A stretch of DNA of 64,000 nucleotides. It comes from Hyphomicrobiales bacterium (GTDB lineage: Bacteria > Pseudomonadota > Alphaproteobacteria > Rhizobiales > Aestuariivirgaceae). Location: contig JADJVV010000001.1 in NCBI GenBank assembly GCA_016710435.1, positions 2,750,501-2,814,500 of the forward strand, read 5' to 3'. The notes below the pieces were generated by a model. It did no database searches. It was not told the origin of the DNA and worked only from the letters and a program-made list of their open reading frames with translations. Position 1 is the stretch's first letter, and each line of letters begins with the position of its first letter. The position numbers and the translations under genes are program-made. This document shows, piece by piece, positions 18,240-28,883 of this stretch.

Positions 18240-19481
18240 TCAGCCCTGCTTGAGCAGCACGTGCTTCTTCTTGCCGTGCGAGAGCTTGATGGCTCCGTCC
18301 TTCGCCATGGCGGCGGTCAGCACCAGCTTGTCGTCTTTCACGATCTCGTCGTTGACGCGGATGCCGCCACCCTGGATCGCGCGGCGCGCTTCACCATTGG
18401 AGGCCGCCAGTCCGGCAGCGACTGAGGCCGCGAGAATGCCGACGCCCGCGGAAAGATCGATCGTGACGGTGGGCAGGCCCTCCGCGCTCGCACCTTCCTC
18501 GAAGGTCTTGCGCGCGGTTTCGGCAGCATCGTCCGCGGCAGCGGAACCGTGGAGCAGGGTGGTCGCGGCATTGGCGAGCACCTTCTTGGCCTCGTTGATG
18601 TCCGAGCCCTGCAGCGACTCCAGCCGCTTGACTTCGTCCAGCGGCAGCGTCGTGAACAGCCTCAGGAAACGGCCCACATCGGCGTCTTCCGTGTTGCGCC
18701 AGAACTGCCAGTATTCATAGGGGCTGCGCATGTCGGCGTTGAGCCACACCGCACCCGAAGCAGTCTTGCCCATCTTGGCGCCCGACGACAGCGTGATCAG
18801 CGGCGAGGTGAGCGCAAACAGTTGCTGCGTGCCCATGCGCCGGCCAAGGTCGATGCCGTTGACGATGTTGCCCCACTGGTCCGAACCACCCATTTGCAGG
18901 TTGCAGCCGTAGCGCTTGCTCAGTTCGGCGAAGTCGTAGGCCTGCAGGATCATGTAGTTGAACTCGATGAACGACAACTCGTGCTCGCGCTCAAGCCGCA
19001 GCTTCACCGAGTCCATCGCCAGCATGCGGTTGACGCTGAAGTGCTTGCCCACATCGCGCAGCATCTCGATGTAGTTGAGCTTGGTCAGCCACTCCGCATT
19101 GTCCACCATCATGGCATCGGTCTTGCCGCCGCCGAATGAGAGGAACTTGGCGAAGACCTGCTTGATGCCGTCCTTGTTGTTCTCGATATCCGCGAGGCTC
19201 AGGAGCTTGCGGCTCTCGTCACGGCCGGACGGATCGCCGACCATCGTCGTGCCACCACCCATCAGCACGATGGGCTTGTTGCCGGTCTGCTGCAGCCAGT
19301 GCAGCAGCATGATCTGCACCAGCGAACCCACATGAAGGGAGGGTGCGGTGCAATCGAATCCGATATAGGCTGTCACTTCGCCCTTGGCAGCAAGCGCATC
19401 CAGTTCTTTCGCGTCCGAACATTGGTGGATAAAGCCGCGTGACGACAGGATGTTGAGGAAATCGGATGTGTAGGTGCTCAT
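18240..19481 (-). CDS. tyrS: tyrosyl-tRNA synthetase
   Basis: Charges tRNA-Tyr with tyrosine. 413 aa, standard for the bacterial TyrRS. It has the Rossmann-fold GFDCTAPSLHVGSLV segment (HIGH equivalent HVGS), the tyrosine pocket region MGGSDQWGNIVNGIDL, the KMSKS equivalent AKMGKTASG, and a C-terminal S4-like RNA-binding domain (GIRVNDEIVKDD). Only 30 bases separate its ATG from the divergent anmK start, so each promoter must extend into the other gene. Confidence 0.97.
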   Translation of the reverse strand: MSTYTSDFLNILSSRGFIHQCSDAKELDALAAKGEVTAYIGFDCTAPSLHVGSLVQIMLLHWLQQTGNKPIVLMGGGTTMVGDPSGRDESRKLLSLADIENNKDGIKQVFAKFLSFGGGKTDAMMVDNAEWLTKLNYIEMLRDVGKHFSVNRMLAMDSVKLRLEREHELSFIEFNYMILQAYDFAELSKRYGCNLQMGGSDQWGNIVNGIDLGRRMGTQQLFALTSPLITLSSGAKMGKTASGAVWLNADMRSPYEYWQFWRNTEDADVGRFLRLFTTLPLDEVKRLESLQGSDINEAKKVLANAATTLLHGSAAADDAAETARKTFEEGASAEGLPTVTIDLSAGVGILAASVAAGLAASNGEARRAIQGGGIRVNDEIVKDDKLVLTAAMAKDGAIKLSHGKKKHVLLKQG

Positions 19482-19511
19482 GGTGGCGCGCTCATAACAT
19501 AGGAAGCGGAC

Positions 19512-20627
19512 GTGTCAAAACCGCCTGAAATTGCCCTTGTCACCGCCCTGGGCCTGATGTCCGGCACATCGCTGGACGGGATCGACGTCGCCCTCGTCAA
19601 GACCGACGGCGAGGCCCGTGTGGAACGCGGACAATCGCGCACCTACGCCTACACGGAAGAGCAGCGCCACTTGCTGCGGCGGGCGCTCGCCGCCGCCGCC
19701 AGCCTCACGGACCGTATGGACCGCAGCGGGATATTGGGCGAGGCAGAGGCAGCGCTCACCGGCTGGCATGCCGGTGCCGTGCGGGACTTCTGCGAGGACA
19801 CAGGAACGGCGCTTGAGGAGATCGGCCTCATCGGGTTTCACGGCCAGACGGTGATCCATCGGCCCGAGCGGCGCCTTACCGTGCAATTGGGCGACGGCGC
19901 GAAGCTGGCCCGGACGTTGGGCCGGCCCGTGGCTTTCGATTTGCGCGCGGCAGACGTGGCCGCCGGCGGGCAGGGCGCGCCGTTGGTGCCGGCCTATCAC
20001 GGTGCGCTTGCAGCCGCGTTGCCGGAACGGCCCGTGGCCTTTGTGAATATTGGCGGGGTGGCAAACGTCACCTGGGTCGGCGCGGATGAAAGCCTCGTCG
20101 CCTTCGATACCGGCCCCGGCAATGCCCTCATTGATGACTGGATGAAAGCCCACACCGGTGCGTCCCGCGATGAAGGCGGTGCCCTGGCCCGCAGCGGACG
20201 GGTGGATGAAGCCACATCGGCACAGTTTCTCGGTGATGCGTTCTTTGAAAGGCCGGGCCCGAAATCACTCGACCGCAACAGCTTCGCCGGAATCTCGCTC
20301 AAGGGCCTCAGCCCCGCCGATGGCGCGGCAACATTGGTGGCCGTGACGGCACGCTCCATCGCCGCCGCGCGCGCCCACATGCCATCGCCACCCCGCACCT
20401 GGATCATCTGTGGTGGCGGACGGCACAACCGCGCCATCATGCAGGCGCTTGCGGCACTCCTCCCCAACGTGAAGCCAGCGGAAGCCTGCGGCTTCAACGG
20501 TGACAGCATGGAAGCCGAAGCCTGGGCCTATCTCGCCGTGCGGGCCAGCCGCGGTCTCGCCCTCACCTGGCCCGGAACAACAGGCGTCCCACGCCCCCTC
20601 ACGGGCGGGGTGATTGTGCAGGGATAA
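19512..20627 (+). CDS. anmK: anhydro-N-acetylmuramic acid kinase
   Basis: Hydrolyses and phosphorylates 1,6-anhydro-MurNAc to MurNAc-6-phosphate in peptidoglycan recycling. 371 aa from a GTG at 19512 with AGGAAG 5-6 bases upstream. The ATP-binding ASKHA-fold motifs are clear: GLMSGTSLDGIDVALV near the N-terminus, GFHGQTVIHRP, FDTGPGNALIDDW, and the C-terminal IICGGGRHN. Its divergent pairing with tyrS is seen in other alphaproteobacteria. Its 3' end overlaps the convergent transporter gene by 29 bases. Confidence 0.95.
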   Translation: MSKPPEIALVTALGLMSGTSLDGIDVALVKTDGEARVERGQSRTYAYTEEQRHLLRRALAAAASLTDRMDRSGILGEAEAALTGWHAGAVRDFCEDTGTALEEIGLIGFHGQTVIHRPERRLTVQLGDGAKLARTLGRPVAFDLRAADVAAGGQGAPLVPAYHGALAAALPERPVAFVNIGGVANVTWVGADESLVAFDTGPGNALIDDWMKAHTGASRDEGGALARSGRVDEATSAQFLGDAFFERPGPKSLDRNSFAGISLKGLSPADGAATLVAVTARSIAAARAHMPSPPRTWIICGGGRHNRAIMQALAALLPNVKPAEACGFNGDSMEAEAWAYLAVRASRGLALTWPGTTGVPRPLTGGVIVQG

Positions 20628-21522
20628 GCCCCACGAATTTCAACGCCCGGCCATCGATGATCACCAGCGCCAGCCCGATCACCAGGGCGCCCACGACTTC
20701 GTGCAGCGTGAGCTTTTCGCCGATCACCGCATAACCCAGCAGGATGGCGGAGACAGGAATGATCATCGTCACCAGCGACACGAACGATGGCCCTGCGCGC
20801 GCGATGATGCGGAAGAACAGGAGGTAGGCTACCGAGGTGGAAAGCGCCGCCAACAGGATGAGGGACACCCACGTTCCGCTTGAGGCCGCCCAATAGCCCT
20901 GCACGTCGCCGAACAGCCCCACGATCACGGCCATCATCAGCGTGGAGAGCGTCAACTGGCACGTCGCCGTGGTGAGCGGCGGAATGCCCGTGAGCCGCGT
21001 CTTCGACCATGGTGCCGACAGGCCGTAGCAGGCCGATGCCAGCACCACCGCGAGAATGCCGAGCGTCTGCGCGCCGAGGTCGCCAAAGCCGCCGCCCTTG
21101 AGAATGAGGACACCGGCAAGGCCCAGTCCAAGGGCAATGGCCTTGCGAGCGGTAATGCCTTCAAGCCCTGCCATCGCCATGAAGATGGCGGCGAACATCG
21201 GCGTCGTTGCATTGATGACGGAGGCAAGCCCGCCGGTGATGTGGTGCTGCCCCCAGGAAATCGCGGTGAAGGGAATGACGTTGTTCATGACCGACATGCC
21301 ACCGCAGGCAATCCATGTCTTCAGGTCGGTTGGCAGCTTGCCCAGCACGAGCAGGTGCACCGGAATGAGGATCGCCGCAGCGATGCCAACCCGCGCCAGC
21401 ACGATGAGCAACGCCGGAAGTTCCTTCACGGCAATGGCGATGAACAGGAACGAACCGCCCCAGATCAGCGACAGGACGAGAAGAAGAATCCAGGATTGTG
21501 CGTCGATCTTGGTCTCGCCCAT
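20599..21522 (-). CDS. EamA/DMT-superfamily transporter
   Basis: 307 aa with about ten hydrophobic helices in two homologous halves, the EamA architecture. The first helix (ILLLVLSLIWGGSFLFIAIAV) and the start of the second half (TLGILAVVLASACYGLSAPW) are characteristic. Such proteins export or import small metabolites such as amino acids; the substrate cannot be told from sequence. Overlaps the anmK 3' end on the opposite strand. Confidence 0.88.
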   Translation of the reverse strand: MGETKIDAQSWILLLVLSLIWGGSFLFIAIAVKELPALLIVLARVGIAAAILIPVHLLVLGKLPTDLKTWIACGGMSVMNNVIPFTAISWGQHHITGGLASVINATTPMFAAIFMAMAGLEGITARKAIALGLGLAGVLILKGGGFGDLGAQTLGILAVVLASACYGLSAPWSKTRLTGIPPLTTATCQLTLSTLMMAVIVGLFGDVQGYWAASSGTWVSLILLAALSTSVAYLLFFRIIARAGPSFVSLVTMIIPVSAILLGYAVIGEKLTLHEVVGALVIGLALVIIDGRALKFVGLIPAQSPRP

Positions 21523-21609
21523 GGCGGTCTCCCTGCATGAAGGCGCAAGGGATAGGCGGGAGACGGCAAGGCCGCCACCCGAAAAGCGCCCGCGCTTGCG
21601 GCAGGGCAG

Positions 21610-22257
21610 TTATGCTTCGCGAGTCAGGCGCCGGTCCAGATAGTCAGCACAGATCTTGGTGAGATCCTCGATCTTGTCCTGAAAGAAGTGGTTGGCACCG
21701 GGAATCACCTTGTGCTCGATGGCGATACCCTTCTGCGTCTTCAACTTGGAGACGAGGCTGTGCACGGCTTCCGGAGCCGTCACGGTGTCCTTCTCGCCAT
21801 TCACGAACAGGCCGGAGGCCGGGCAGGGCGCAAGGAACGAGAAGTCATAGTGCTTGGCCAGCGGGGCCACGGAAATGAAGCCGGAAATTTCCGGCCGGCG
21901 CATCAGCAACTGCATGGAAATCCACGCGCCGAAGGAAATGCCGGCGATCCAGCAGATCTTCGCTTCACGGTTGAACGATTGCAGCCAGTCCAGCGCCGAT
22001 GCCGCGTCAGAGAGTTCGCCAGCACCGTTGTCGAAAAGCCCCTGGCTGCGGCCGACTCCGCGGAAATTGAAGCGCAACACCGAAAAGCCGCGGCTCTGGA
22101 ACAGCCCGTAGAGGCTGTGGACGATGGGGTTGTTCATCGTGCCACCAAAGGTGGGATGCGGATGCAGCAGGATGGCAATCGGCGCGCCGGTGGCCTTGGC
22201 CTGATGGTAACGGCCTTCGATTCGGCCTGCGGGGCCGTTGAAAATCACTTCCGGCAT
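21610..22257 (-). CDS. alpha/beta hydrolase (COG2945-type)
   Basis: 215 aa from the ATG at 22257, where the family-like MPEVIFNGPAGRIEGRY begins; a longer frame to 22299 adds 14 unrelated residues. It shows the oxyanion region HPHPTFGGTMNN, the nucleophile elbow GISFGAW (Ser in GxSxG), an Asp in NGEKDTVT and a His in GANHFF. Related short hydrolases act on unknown esters. It is transcribed away from iscR; the shared 200-base region contains the IscR-like site. Confidence 0.88.
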   Translation of the reverse strand: MPEVIFNGPAGRIEGRYHQAKATGAPIAILLHPHPTFGGTMNNPIVHSLYGLFQSRGFSVLRFNFRGVGRSQGLFDNGAGELSDAASALDWLQSFNREAKICWIAGISFGAWISMQLLMRRPEISGFISVAPLAKHYDFSFLAPCPASGLFVNGEKDTVTAPEAVHSLVSKLKTQKGIAIEHKVIPGANHFFQDKIEDLTKICADYLDRRLTREA

Positions 22258-22304
22258 GGAACACCTTGTCTGGTCCGGCAAAAGGACGTCGTCCGGCATC
22301 GCCG

Positions 22305-22337
22305 AAACTTGACTCCCGTAGTCGGAATATTTAAATG
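22305..22337 (+). promoter_or_regulatory. predicted IscR type-1 operator and promoter of the suf operon
   Basis: The dyad GACT-CCCGT-AGTC (22311-22323) with flanks AAACTT and GGAATA fits the E. coli IscR type-1 consensus, in which GACT and AGTC are separated by 5 bases and flanked by AT-rich arms. The GACT is part of a -35 hexamer TTGACT (22309-22314); TAAATG at 22332-22337 is a possible -10 at 17-base spacing. Overlap of operator and -35 implies repression by cluster-loaded IscR. Binding is a prediction. Confidence 0.75.
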
Positions 22338-22459
22338 CCTTAGAACAATTCCAAGGGAAGGCGGAAAACCGCGTCTCATGACTCTGTTCGCGGTGCGCGC
22401 TTTAGCACGGCGGCGGGGGCGAGAGGCAAGTTTTTCGTGACGGCTGAAGGAAAAACCGA

Positions 22460-22945
22460 ATGAAAATGAGCACAAAGGGCCGCTACGCCGTCATGGCCAT
22501 GATCGACATCGGCCAACATGGTGCCGATTCTGGCGAGACACGGCCCGTTTCCCTGGCGGAAATCGCCGAACGTCAGGACATCAGCCAGGAATACCTGGAA
22601 CAGCTCTTCGGGAAATTGCGCCGTGCAGGCCTGGTCGTGAGTTCCCGCGGCGCCGCCGGTGGCTATGCGCTGGCGAGGCGACCCGGCGACATCGCCATGG
22701 CAGACGTGATCTTGGCCGTGGATGAGCCGCTTCGCGTCACCCGCTGCGACGGCGATGCCGTGGAAGGCTGCGTGAAGGGGGACCGCTGCTGCGCCCACGA
22801 CCTGTGGTCGTCGCTCGGCCGCCAGATGATGTATTTTCTTGAAAGCGTGACCCTTGAGGATGTGATCGAGAAGCGGAACCTGGCACTCGCCGCTTCCATC
22901 AAGCAGGCCAAGGACCGCTCTCCCGCAGTAGGCACTATCCGGTGA
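22460..22945 (+). CDS. iscR: Rrf2-family iron-sulfur regulator IscR
   Basis: Senses cellular [2Fe-2S] supply and controls Fe-S assembly genes. 161 aa with an N-terminal winged helix (MSTKGRYAVMAMIDI, then SLAEIAERQDISQEYLEQLF) and three conserved Cys (about 96, 104, 110) plus a following Cys and His-113, matching the cluster-binding loop. Start at 22460 has AAGGA about 10 bases upstream. It is first in the operon; its stop overlaps the GTG of the cysteine desulfurase. The operator-like dyad about 140 bases upstream suggests autorepression. Confidence 0.93.
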   Translation: MKMSTKGRYAVMAMIDIGQHGADSGETRPVSLAEIAERQDISQEYLEQLFGKLRRAGLVVSSRGAAGGYALARRPGDIAMADVILAVDEPLRVTRCDGDAVEGCVKGDRCCAHDLWSSLGRQMMYFLESVTLEDVIEKRNLALAASIKQAKDRSPAVGTIR

Positions 22946-24027
22946 GAACCTATCTCGACCATAACGCAACCTCGCCACTGCGCCCTTCGGTGCGAGCCGC
23001 GATGTTGGCGGCACTGGATGGGGGCGGCAACGCCTCATCCGTCCACGCCGAAGGCCGCGCGGCGCGCAAGTTGCTGGATGATGCGCGCGAGACCCTGGCC
23101 TTTGCCCTCGGTTGCCTGCCCCAGATGATCGTCTTTACGGCCTCGGGCACGGAAGCCAACAACATGGCCTTGCGCGGCGTGGGGGCAGAGCGGATCCTCG
23201 TGTCCGCGATCGAACACCCCAGCGTGCTTGCCGCCGCCCGCGCCAGCGGTAAGGCCGTTGATGTGATCCCCGTCGATGGCGAAGGCCGCGTTGATCTCGC
23301 AAGGCTGGAGGCCATGCTGCACGGGCCCAATCTGCTTGTCAGCGTGATGCTCGCCAACAATGAGACGGGCGTGATCGAACCCATCGCGGACGTCGTGGCG
23401 CTCGCCCGCAAGGCAGGCGCGCTGGTGCATGTCGATGCCGTGCAGGGCTTCGGAAAGCTGCCCGTCAATTTCGGACTCCTCGGTTGTGACCTGATGACGG
23501 TCGCCGCGCACAAGGTCGGTGGCCCTGTGGGCGCTGGTGCTTTGGTGGTGCGCGATGGGTTGGTGGTCGAGCCTCTGCTGGTGGGCGGCGGCCAGGAACT
23601 GCGCCGCCGGGCCGGAACTGAAAACCTCGCCGCCATTGCTGGTTTTGCTGCCGTGGCGCGCGAAGATCGCATTGATACCAAGGACTTGCAGCATCTATTG
23701 GAATCATCACTTGAAGATGTGGTGATGCTCGGACAGGGCGCAACCCGCCTGCCGAACACCACCTGCCTCGCCCTGCGGGGCACCCGCGCCGAAACGCTTC
23801 TGATGAACCTGGATTTGGCCGGTGTGGCCGTGTCGTCGGGATCGGCGTGTTCATCCGGAAAGGTCGGGCGCTCTCATGTGCTGGAGGCCATGGGCGTGCC
23901 AGGTGAAATCTCATCCGCGGCCATTCGCGTAAGCCTGGGGTGGAACTCCACGGCTGCGGACGTGCAGCACTTCATCACGGTTTGGAAGCAACTCGCCCAG
24001 CGCCACAAGGCGCGGCAGGCTGCTTGA
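22942..24027 (+). CDS. iscS: cysteine desulfurase, IscS/NifS type
   Basis: PLP enzyme that takes sulfur from cysteine for Fe-S clusters. 361 aa from a GTG overlapping the iscR stop by 4 bases. It has YLDHNATSPLRP, the EANNMA motif, the PLP-lysine context MTVAAHKVGGPVGAG, and the persulfide cysteine in SSGSACSSGKV. The longer SGSACSSG loop puts it in group I (IscS-like), whereas the second desulfurase further down (SufS) is group II. Shorter than E. coli IscS (404 aa). Next gene sufB begins 9 bases later. Confidence 0.93.
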   Translation: MRTYLDHNATSPLRPSVRAAMLAALDGGGNASSVHAEGRAARKLLDDARETLAFALGCLPQMIVFTASGTEANNMALRGVGAERILVSAIEHPSVLAAARASGKAVDVIPVDGEGRVDLARLEAMLHGPNLLVSVMLANNETGVIEPIADVVALARKAGALVHVDAVQGFGKLPVNFGLLGCDLMTVAAHKVGGPVGAGALVVRDGLVVEPLLVGGGQELRRRAGTENLAAIAGFAAVAREDRIDTKDLQHLLESSLEDVVMLGQGATRLPNTTCLALRGTRAETLLMNLDLAGVAVSSGSACSSGKVGRSHVLEAMGVPGEISSAAIRVSLGWNSTAADVQHFITVWKQLAQRHKARQAA

Positions 24028-24036
24028 GGAAATACA

Positions 24037-25550
<1,514 letters not shown>

Positions 25551-25554
<4 letters not shown>

Positions 25555-25739
25555 CGCTGACCGCTCTCGACATTGCCATGCCCATCGGCCTTGGCATCGT
25601 GTTTGGCGCCTTCCGCTTCGCTGCCTACCGGCGTGCATTGCTGGAGGACGCCGCACCCCGCGCCGCCCTGGATGCCCTGAAGGGCATGGCCGGCATCGCC
25701 GTCATCACCTTTGCCTACAAATATTTCACGCACACCTGA
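25551..25739 (+). CDS. unnamed small membrane protein inside the suf operon
   Basis: 62 aa, start ATG overlapping the sufB stop in an ATGA. Two hydrophobic stretches can be read: about residues 6-25 (DIAMPIGLGIVFGAFRFAAY) and about 43-58 (LKGMAGIAVITFAYKYF), with a charged turn (RRALLEDAAPR) between them, so a two-helix hairpin in the inner membrane is likely. It fills the sufB-sufC gap exactly, with sufC starting 14 bases after its stop. I do not recognise the family. A role linked to Suf assembly is inferred only from position and coupling. Confidence 0.7.
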
Positions 25740-25753
25740 GACCGGACACCATC

Positions 25754-26509
25754 ATGCTCGAAATCAACAATCTCCACGTCAAGCTCGAAGACGAGCCGCG
25801 CGAAATCCTCAAGGGCCTGACGCTGTCGGTGAAGCCAGGCGAAGTGCATGCCATCATGGGTCCGAACGGCTCCGGCAAGTCCACCCTGTCCTACGTTCTT
25901 TCGGGTCGCGAAGGCTACGAGGTGACGGAAGGGTCCGTGACCTTCAAGGGTGAGGACCTGCTGGCCATGGAGCCGAATGACCGCGCCGCCAAGGGCGTGT
26001 TCCTCGCCTTCCAGTACCCCATCGAAATTCCCGGCGTCGCCACCATGCAGTTCCTGAAGGTGGCGCTCAACGCGCAGCGCAAGGCACGCGGCCAGAAGGA
26101 AATGTCCGCGCCTGATTTCATGCGCATGGTCAAGGACCGCGCCGCCAAGCTCAACGTCTCGCAGGAGATGCTCAGGCGGCCCGTCAACGTCGGTTTCTCC
26201 GGCGGCGAAAAGAAGCGCGCTGAAATCCTCCAGATGGCCGTGCTGGAACCGTCTCTGTGCGTGCTGGACGAAACAGACTCCGGCCTCGACATCGATGCGC
26301 TTCGCGTGGTGGCAGAAGGCGTGAATGCCTTGCGTTCGCCGGACCGCGCCATGATCGTCATCACCCACTACCAACGCCTGCTGGACTATATCGTGCCCGA
26401 CAAGGTGCACGTGCTTTCGGATGGCCGCATCGTGAAGACGGGCGGCAAGGAGCTGGCGCTGGAACTGGAAGAGAAGGGCTATGCCGGCTTCACGGGGAAG
26501 GCGGCATGA
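25754..26509 (+). CDS. sufC: Fe-S cluster assembly ATPase SufC
   Basis: ABC-type ATPase that drives the SufBCD scaffold; soluble, not a transporter. 251 aa from the ATG at 25754. Walker A GPNGSGKST, Q-loop FLAFQYPIEIPGV, signature SGGEKKRAEILQM, Walker B LCVLDETDSGLD, and H-loop VITHYQRLLDYI are all intact. The stop overlaps the sufD start (ATGA). Confidence 0.97.
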   Translation: MLEINNLHVKLEDEPREILKGLTLSVKPGEVHAIMGPNGSGKSTLSYVLSGREGYEVTEGSVTFKGEDLLAMEPNDRAAKGVFLAFQYPIEIPGVATMQFLKVALNAQRKARGQKEMSAPDFMRMVKDRAAKLNVSQEMLRRPVNVGFSGGEKKRAEILQMAVLEPSLCVLDETDSGLDIDALRVVAEGVNALRSPDRAMIVITHYQRLLDYIVPDKVHVLSDGRIVKTGGKELALELEEKGYAGFTGKAA

Positions 26510-27666
26510 ACGCCATCGTCCCCAGCACACCGGCGGAAACCGCATTGGGCATGAGCCTGCCCAACCGCCGCAGCGAAGAGTGGAAGTGGACGGATTTGCG
26601 CCGCCTCATCTCCGCGCCCTATCGCAGGCAGGCCGTCGCCGCCCGCGATGCTGAGATCGACCGTCTCGTCGCCGCCGCGCCCCTGGCCGCCGTGAAGGCG
26701 AAGCGCATCGTGTTCGTCAACGGCACCTTTGACGCCACCCGCTCGCAACTGCCGCAGGGCAGCGTCAGCGCGCCTGTTCCGTTCCCCGACGACGTGATCG
26801 TCGCCATGGGATCTCGGTTGCAGGCGCAGGGCGCTGCTCTCACGCTGAACGGCAATGCCGATCTGCCCATCGAGATCCTGCATGTGGCAACCGATGGCCC
26901 GCAGCGCGCCATCGGCCTCCGCCACAGCATCACCGTGGCCGACGGTGCCACCGCCACGCTGATCGAGACCTATCTGGGCGAGGGCGACTATCTCTCCAAC
27001 GCCGTCATCGAAATCGCGGTTGGCAAGGGCGCACGGCTGGACCACATCAAGATCGAACGAGAGTCAGGCAAGTCCACGCATCTCTCCCACGCCATCGTGA
27101 CACTGGCGGCCGATGCCGTGTTGCGCGGTTTCACCCTCACCTCCGGCGCCGCCTTGAACCGGCAGAACGGCACCTACACCTTCCTCGGCGAGAATGCCGA
27201 CGCGCGCATCGCAGGGGCCTATCTGCTCAACGGCAGCCAGCATGCGGACTCGCGTCTCGTCGTCGACCATGCCGTTCCGCACTGTACCTCGCGTGAATTG
27301 TTCCAGTGCGTGATGGACGACACGGCCCGCGGCATCTTCCAGGGCAAGGTCATCGTGCGCCCGGACGCACAGAAGACCGACGGCAAGCAGTCCTCTCATG
27401 CGCTGCTCCTCTCGGAGACGGCGGAATTCGATGCCAAGCCGGAACTGGAAATCTATGCGGATGACGTTGTCTGCGGCCATGGCGCCACCGCCGGAGACAT
27501 CAACCACGATCATCTCTTTTACCTCAAGTCGCGCGGCATTCCCGAGGCGGAAGCGAAGTCGCTGCTCATCGCCGCATTTGTGGGCGAAGCCTTCGAGACC
27601 GTGGAACATGAAGGCGTGCGCGAGGCACTCACCCACTATGCGGAGGGCTGGCTCGCACGCCGCTGA
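26506..27666 (+). CDS. sufD: Fe-S cluster assembly protein SufD
   Basis: Paralogue of SufB and partner in the SufBC2D scaffold, needed for iron entry. 386 aa from ATG 26506, overlapping the sufC stop. N-terminal helix region (NRRSEEWKWTDLRRL), then a beta-helix core, and C-terminal conserved segments KTDGKQSSHALLLSE and DVVCGHGATAGDINHDHLFYL with the His and Cys typical of SufD. The stop overlaps the sufS start by one base (TGATG). Confidence 0.95.
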   Translation: MNAIVPSTPAETALGMSLPNRRSEEWKWTDLRRLISAPYRRQAVAARDAEIDRLVAAAPLAAVKAKRIVFVNGTFDATRSQLPQGSVSAPVPFPDDVIVAMGSRLQAQGAALTLNGNADLPIEILHVATDGPQRAIGLRHSITVADGATATLIETYLGEGDYLSNAVIEIAVGKGARLDHIKIERESGKSTHLSHAIVTLAADAVLRGFTLTSGAALNRQNGTYTFLGENADARIAGAYLLNGSQHADSRLVVDHAVPHCTSRELFQCVMDDTARGIFQGKVIVRPDAQKTDGKQSSHALLLSETAEFDAKPELEIYADDVVCGHGATAGDINHDHLFYLKSRGIPEAEAKSLLIAAFVGEAFETVEHEGVREALTHYAEGWLARR

Positions 27667-28883
27667 TGTTTGACGTTTCGAAAATCCGCTCCGATTTCCC
27701 CATCCTCGCCCGCGAGGTCTATGGCAAGCCGCTTGTCTATCTCGACAATGCTGCCTCCGCCCAGAAGCCGCGCGCCGTTATCGCCGCCATGACGAAGAGC
27801 ATGATGGAGGAGTATGCCAACGTCCACCGCGGCCTCCACTATCTCTCGAACGCAGCGACGCAAGCATTTGAAGATGCACGGGAAAGTGTCCGGCGGTTTT
27901 TGAACGCGCCATCCAAGGACCAGATCATCTTCACCCGCAACGCCACGGAGGCCATCAACCTTGTGGCACAAAGCTACGGCGGCCTGGTGATCGGGGAGGG
28001 CGATGAAATCGTGCTCTCCATCCTCGAGCATCACTCCAACATCGTTCCCTGGCATTTCCACCGCGAGCGCAAGGGAGCCGTGCTGAAGTGGGCGCCAGTC
28101 GATGATGACGGCAATTTCCTGCTGGAGGAGTATGCCAGGCTGCTCGGCCCCCGCACCCGGATGGTGGCCATCACCATGATGTCGAACGCTCTCGGCACGG
28201 TGACACCGGTTGACGAAATCATTCGCCTCGCCCACGCGAAGGGCATTCCCGTGCTGGTGGATGCGAGCCAGGGCGCCGTTCACGGGCATGTCGACGTGCA
28301 GGCCCTTGATGCCGACTTCCTTGTCTTCACCGGCCACAAGACCTACGGGCCCACCGGCATCGGCGTACTCTATGGCAAGGCCGATCTCTTGAAGAGAATG
28401 CCGCCCTATCAGGGGGGCGGCGAGATGATCTCGGAAGTGACAACCGACGGCATCACCTACAACGATCCGCCTCACCGTTTCGAAGCCGGAACGCCGGCGA
28501 TCGTGGAAGCGATCGGCCTCGGCGCCGCTCTCGACTACATGGCAAGTGTGGGCGTCGAACACATCGCTGCCCACGAAAAGAGTCTGCACGACTATGCCAT
28601 GGAGCGCCTCTCGGCCATCAACAGCCTGCGCATCTATGGGCGCGCCCGCGACAAAGGCCCGATCATCTCGTTCACCATGAACGGTGCCCACGCCCATGAC
28701 GTTGCAACCGTGATCGACAGGCAAGGCGTCGCGGTGCGTGCAGGCACTCATTGCACGCAACCTCTGTTGCAGCGTTTTGGTGTGACGGCCACCTGCCGTG
28801 CGTCCTTTGCAATGTACAACACCCGCGACGAGGTTGATAAACTCGCCGACGCCCTTATCTCTGCCCAGAGGATATTTGGATGA
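27666..28883 (+). CDS. sufS: cysteine desulfurase SufS
   Basis: Group II PLP desulfurase supplying sulfur to SufB. 405 aa, standard length. It has VYLDNAASAQKP, the PLP-Lys context FVFTGHKTYGPTGIGVLYG-type block (read here as VFTGHKTYGPTG), and the active cysteine in RAGTHCTQPLLQRF. SufS enzymes normally need SufE or SufU as sulfur acceptor; neither is visible in this operon. It overlaps both neighbours by 1-4 bases. Confidence 0.96.
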   Translation: MFDVSKIRSDFPILAREVYGKPLVYLDNAASAQKPRAVIAAMTKSMMEEYANVHRGLHYLSNAATQAFEDARESVRRFLNAPSKDQIIFTRNATEAINLVAQSYGGLVIGEGDEIVLSILEHHSNIVPWHFHRERKGAVLKWAPVDDDGNFLLEEYARLLGPRTRMVAITMMSNALGTVTPVDEIIRLAHAKGIPVLVDASQGAVHGHVDVQALDADFLVFTGHKTYGPTGIGVLYGKADLLKRMPPYQGGGEMISEVTTDGITYNDPPHRFEAGTPAIVEAIGLGAALDYMASVGVEHIAAHEKSLHDYAMERLSAINSLRIYGRARDKGPIISFTMNGAHAHDVATVIDRQGVAVRAGTHCTQPLLQRFGVTATCRASFAMYNTRDEVDKLADALISAQRIFG

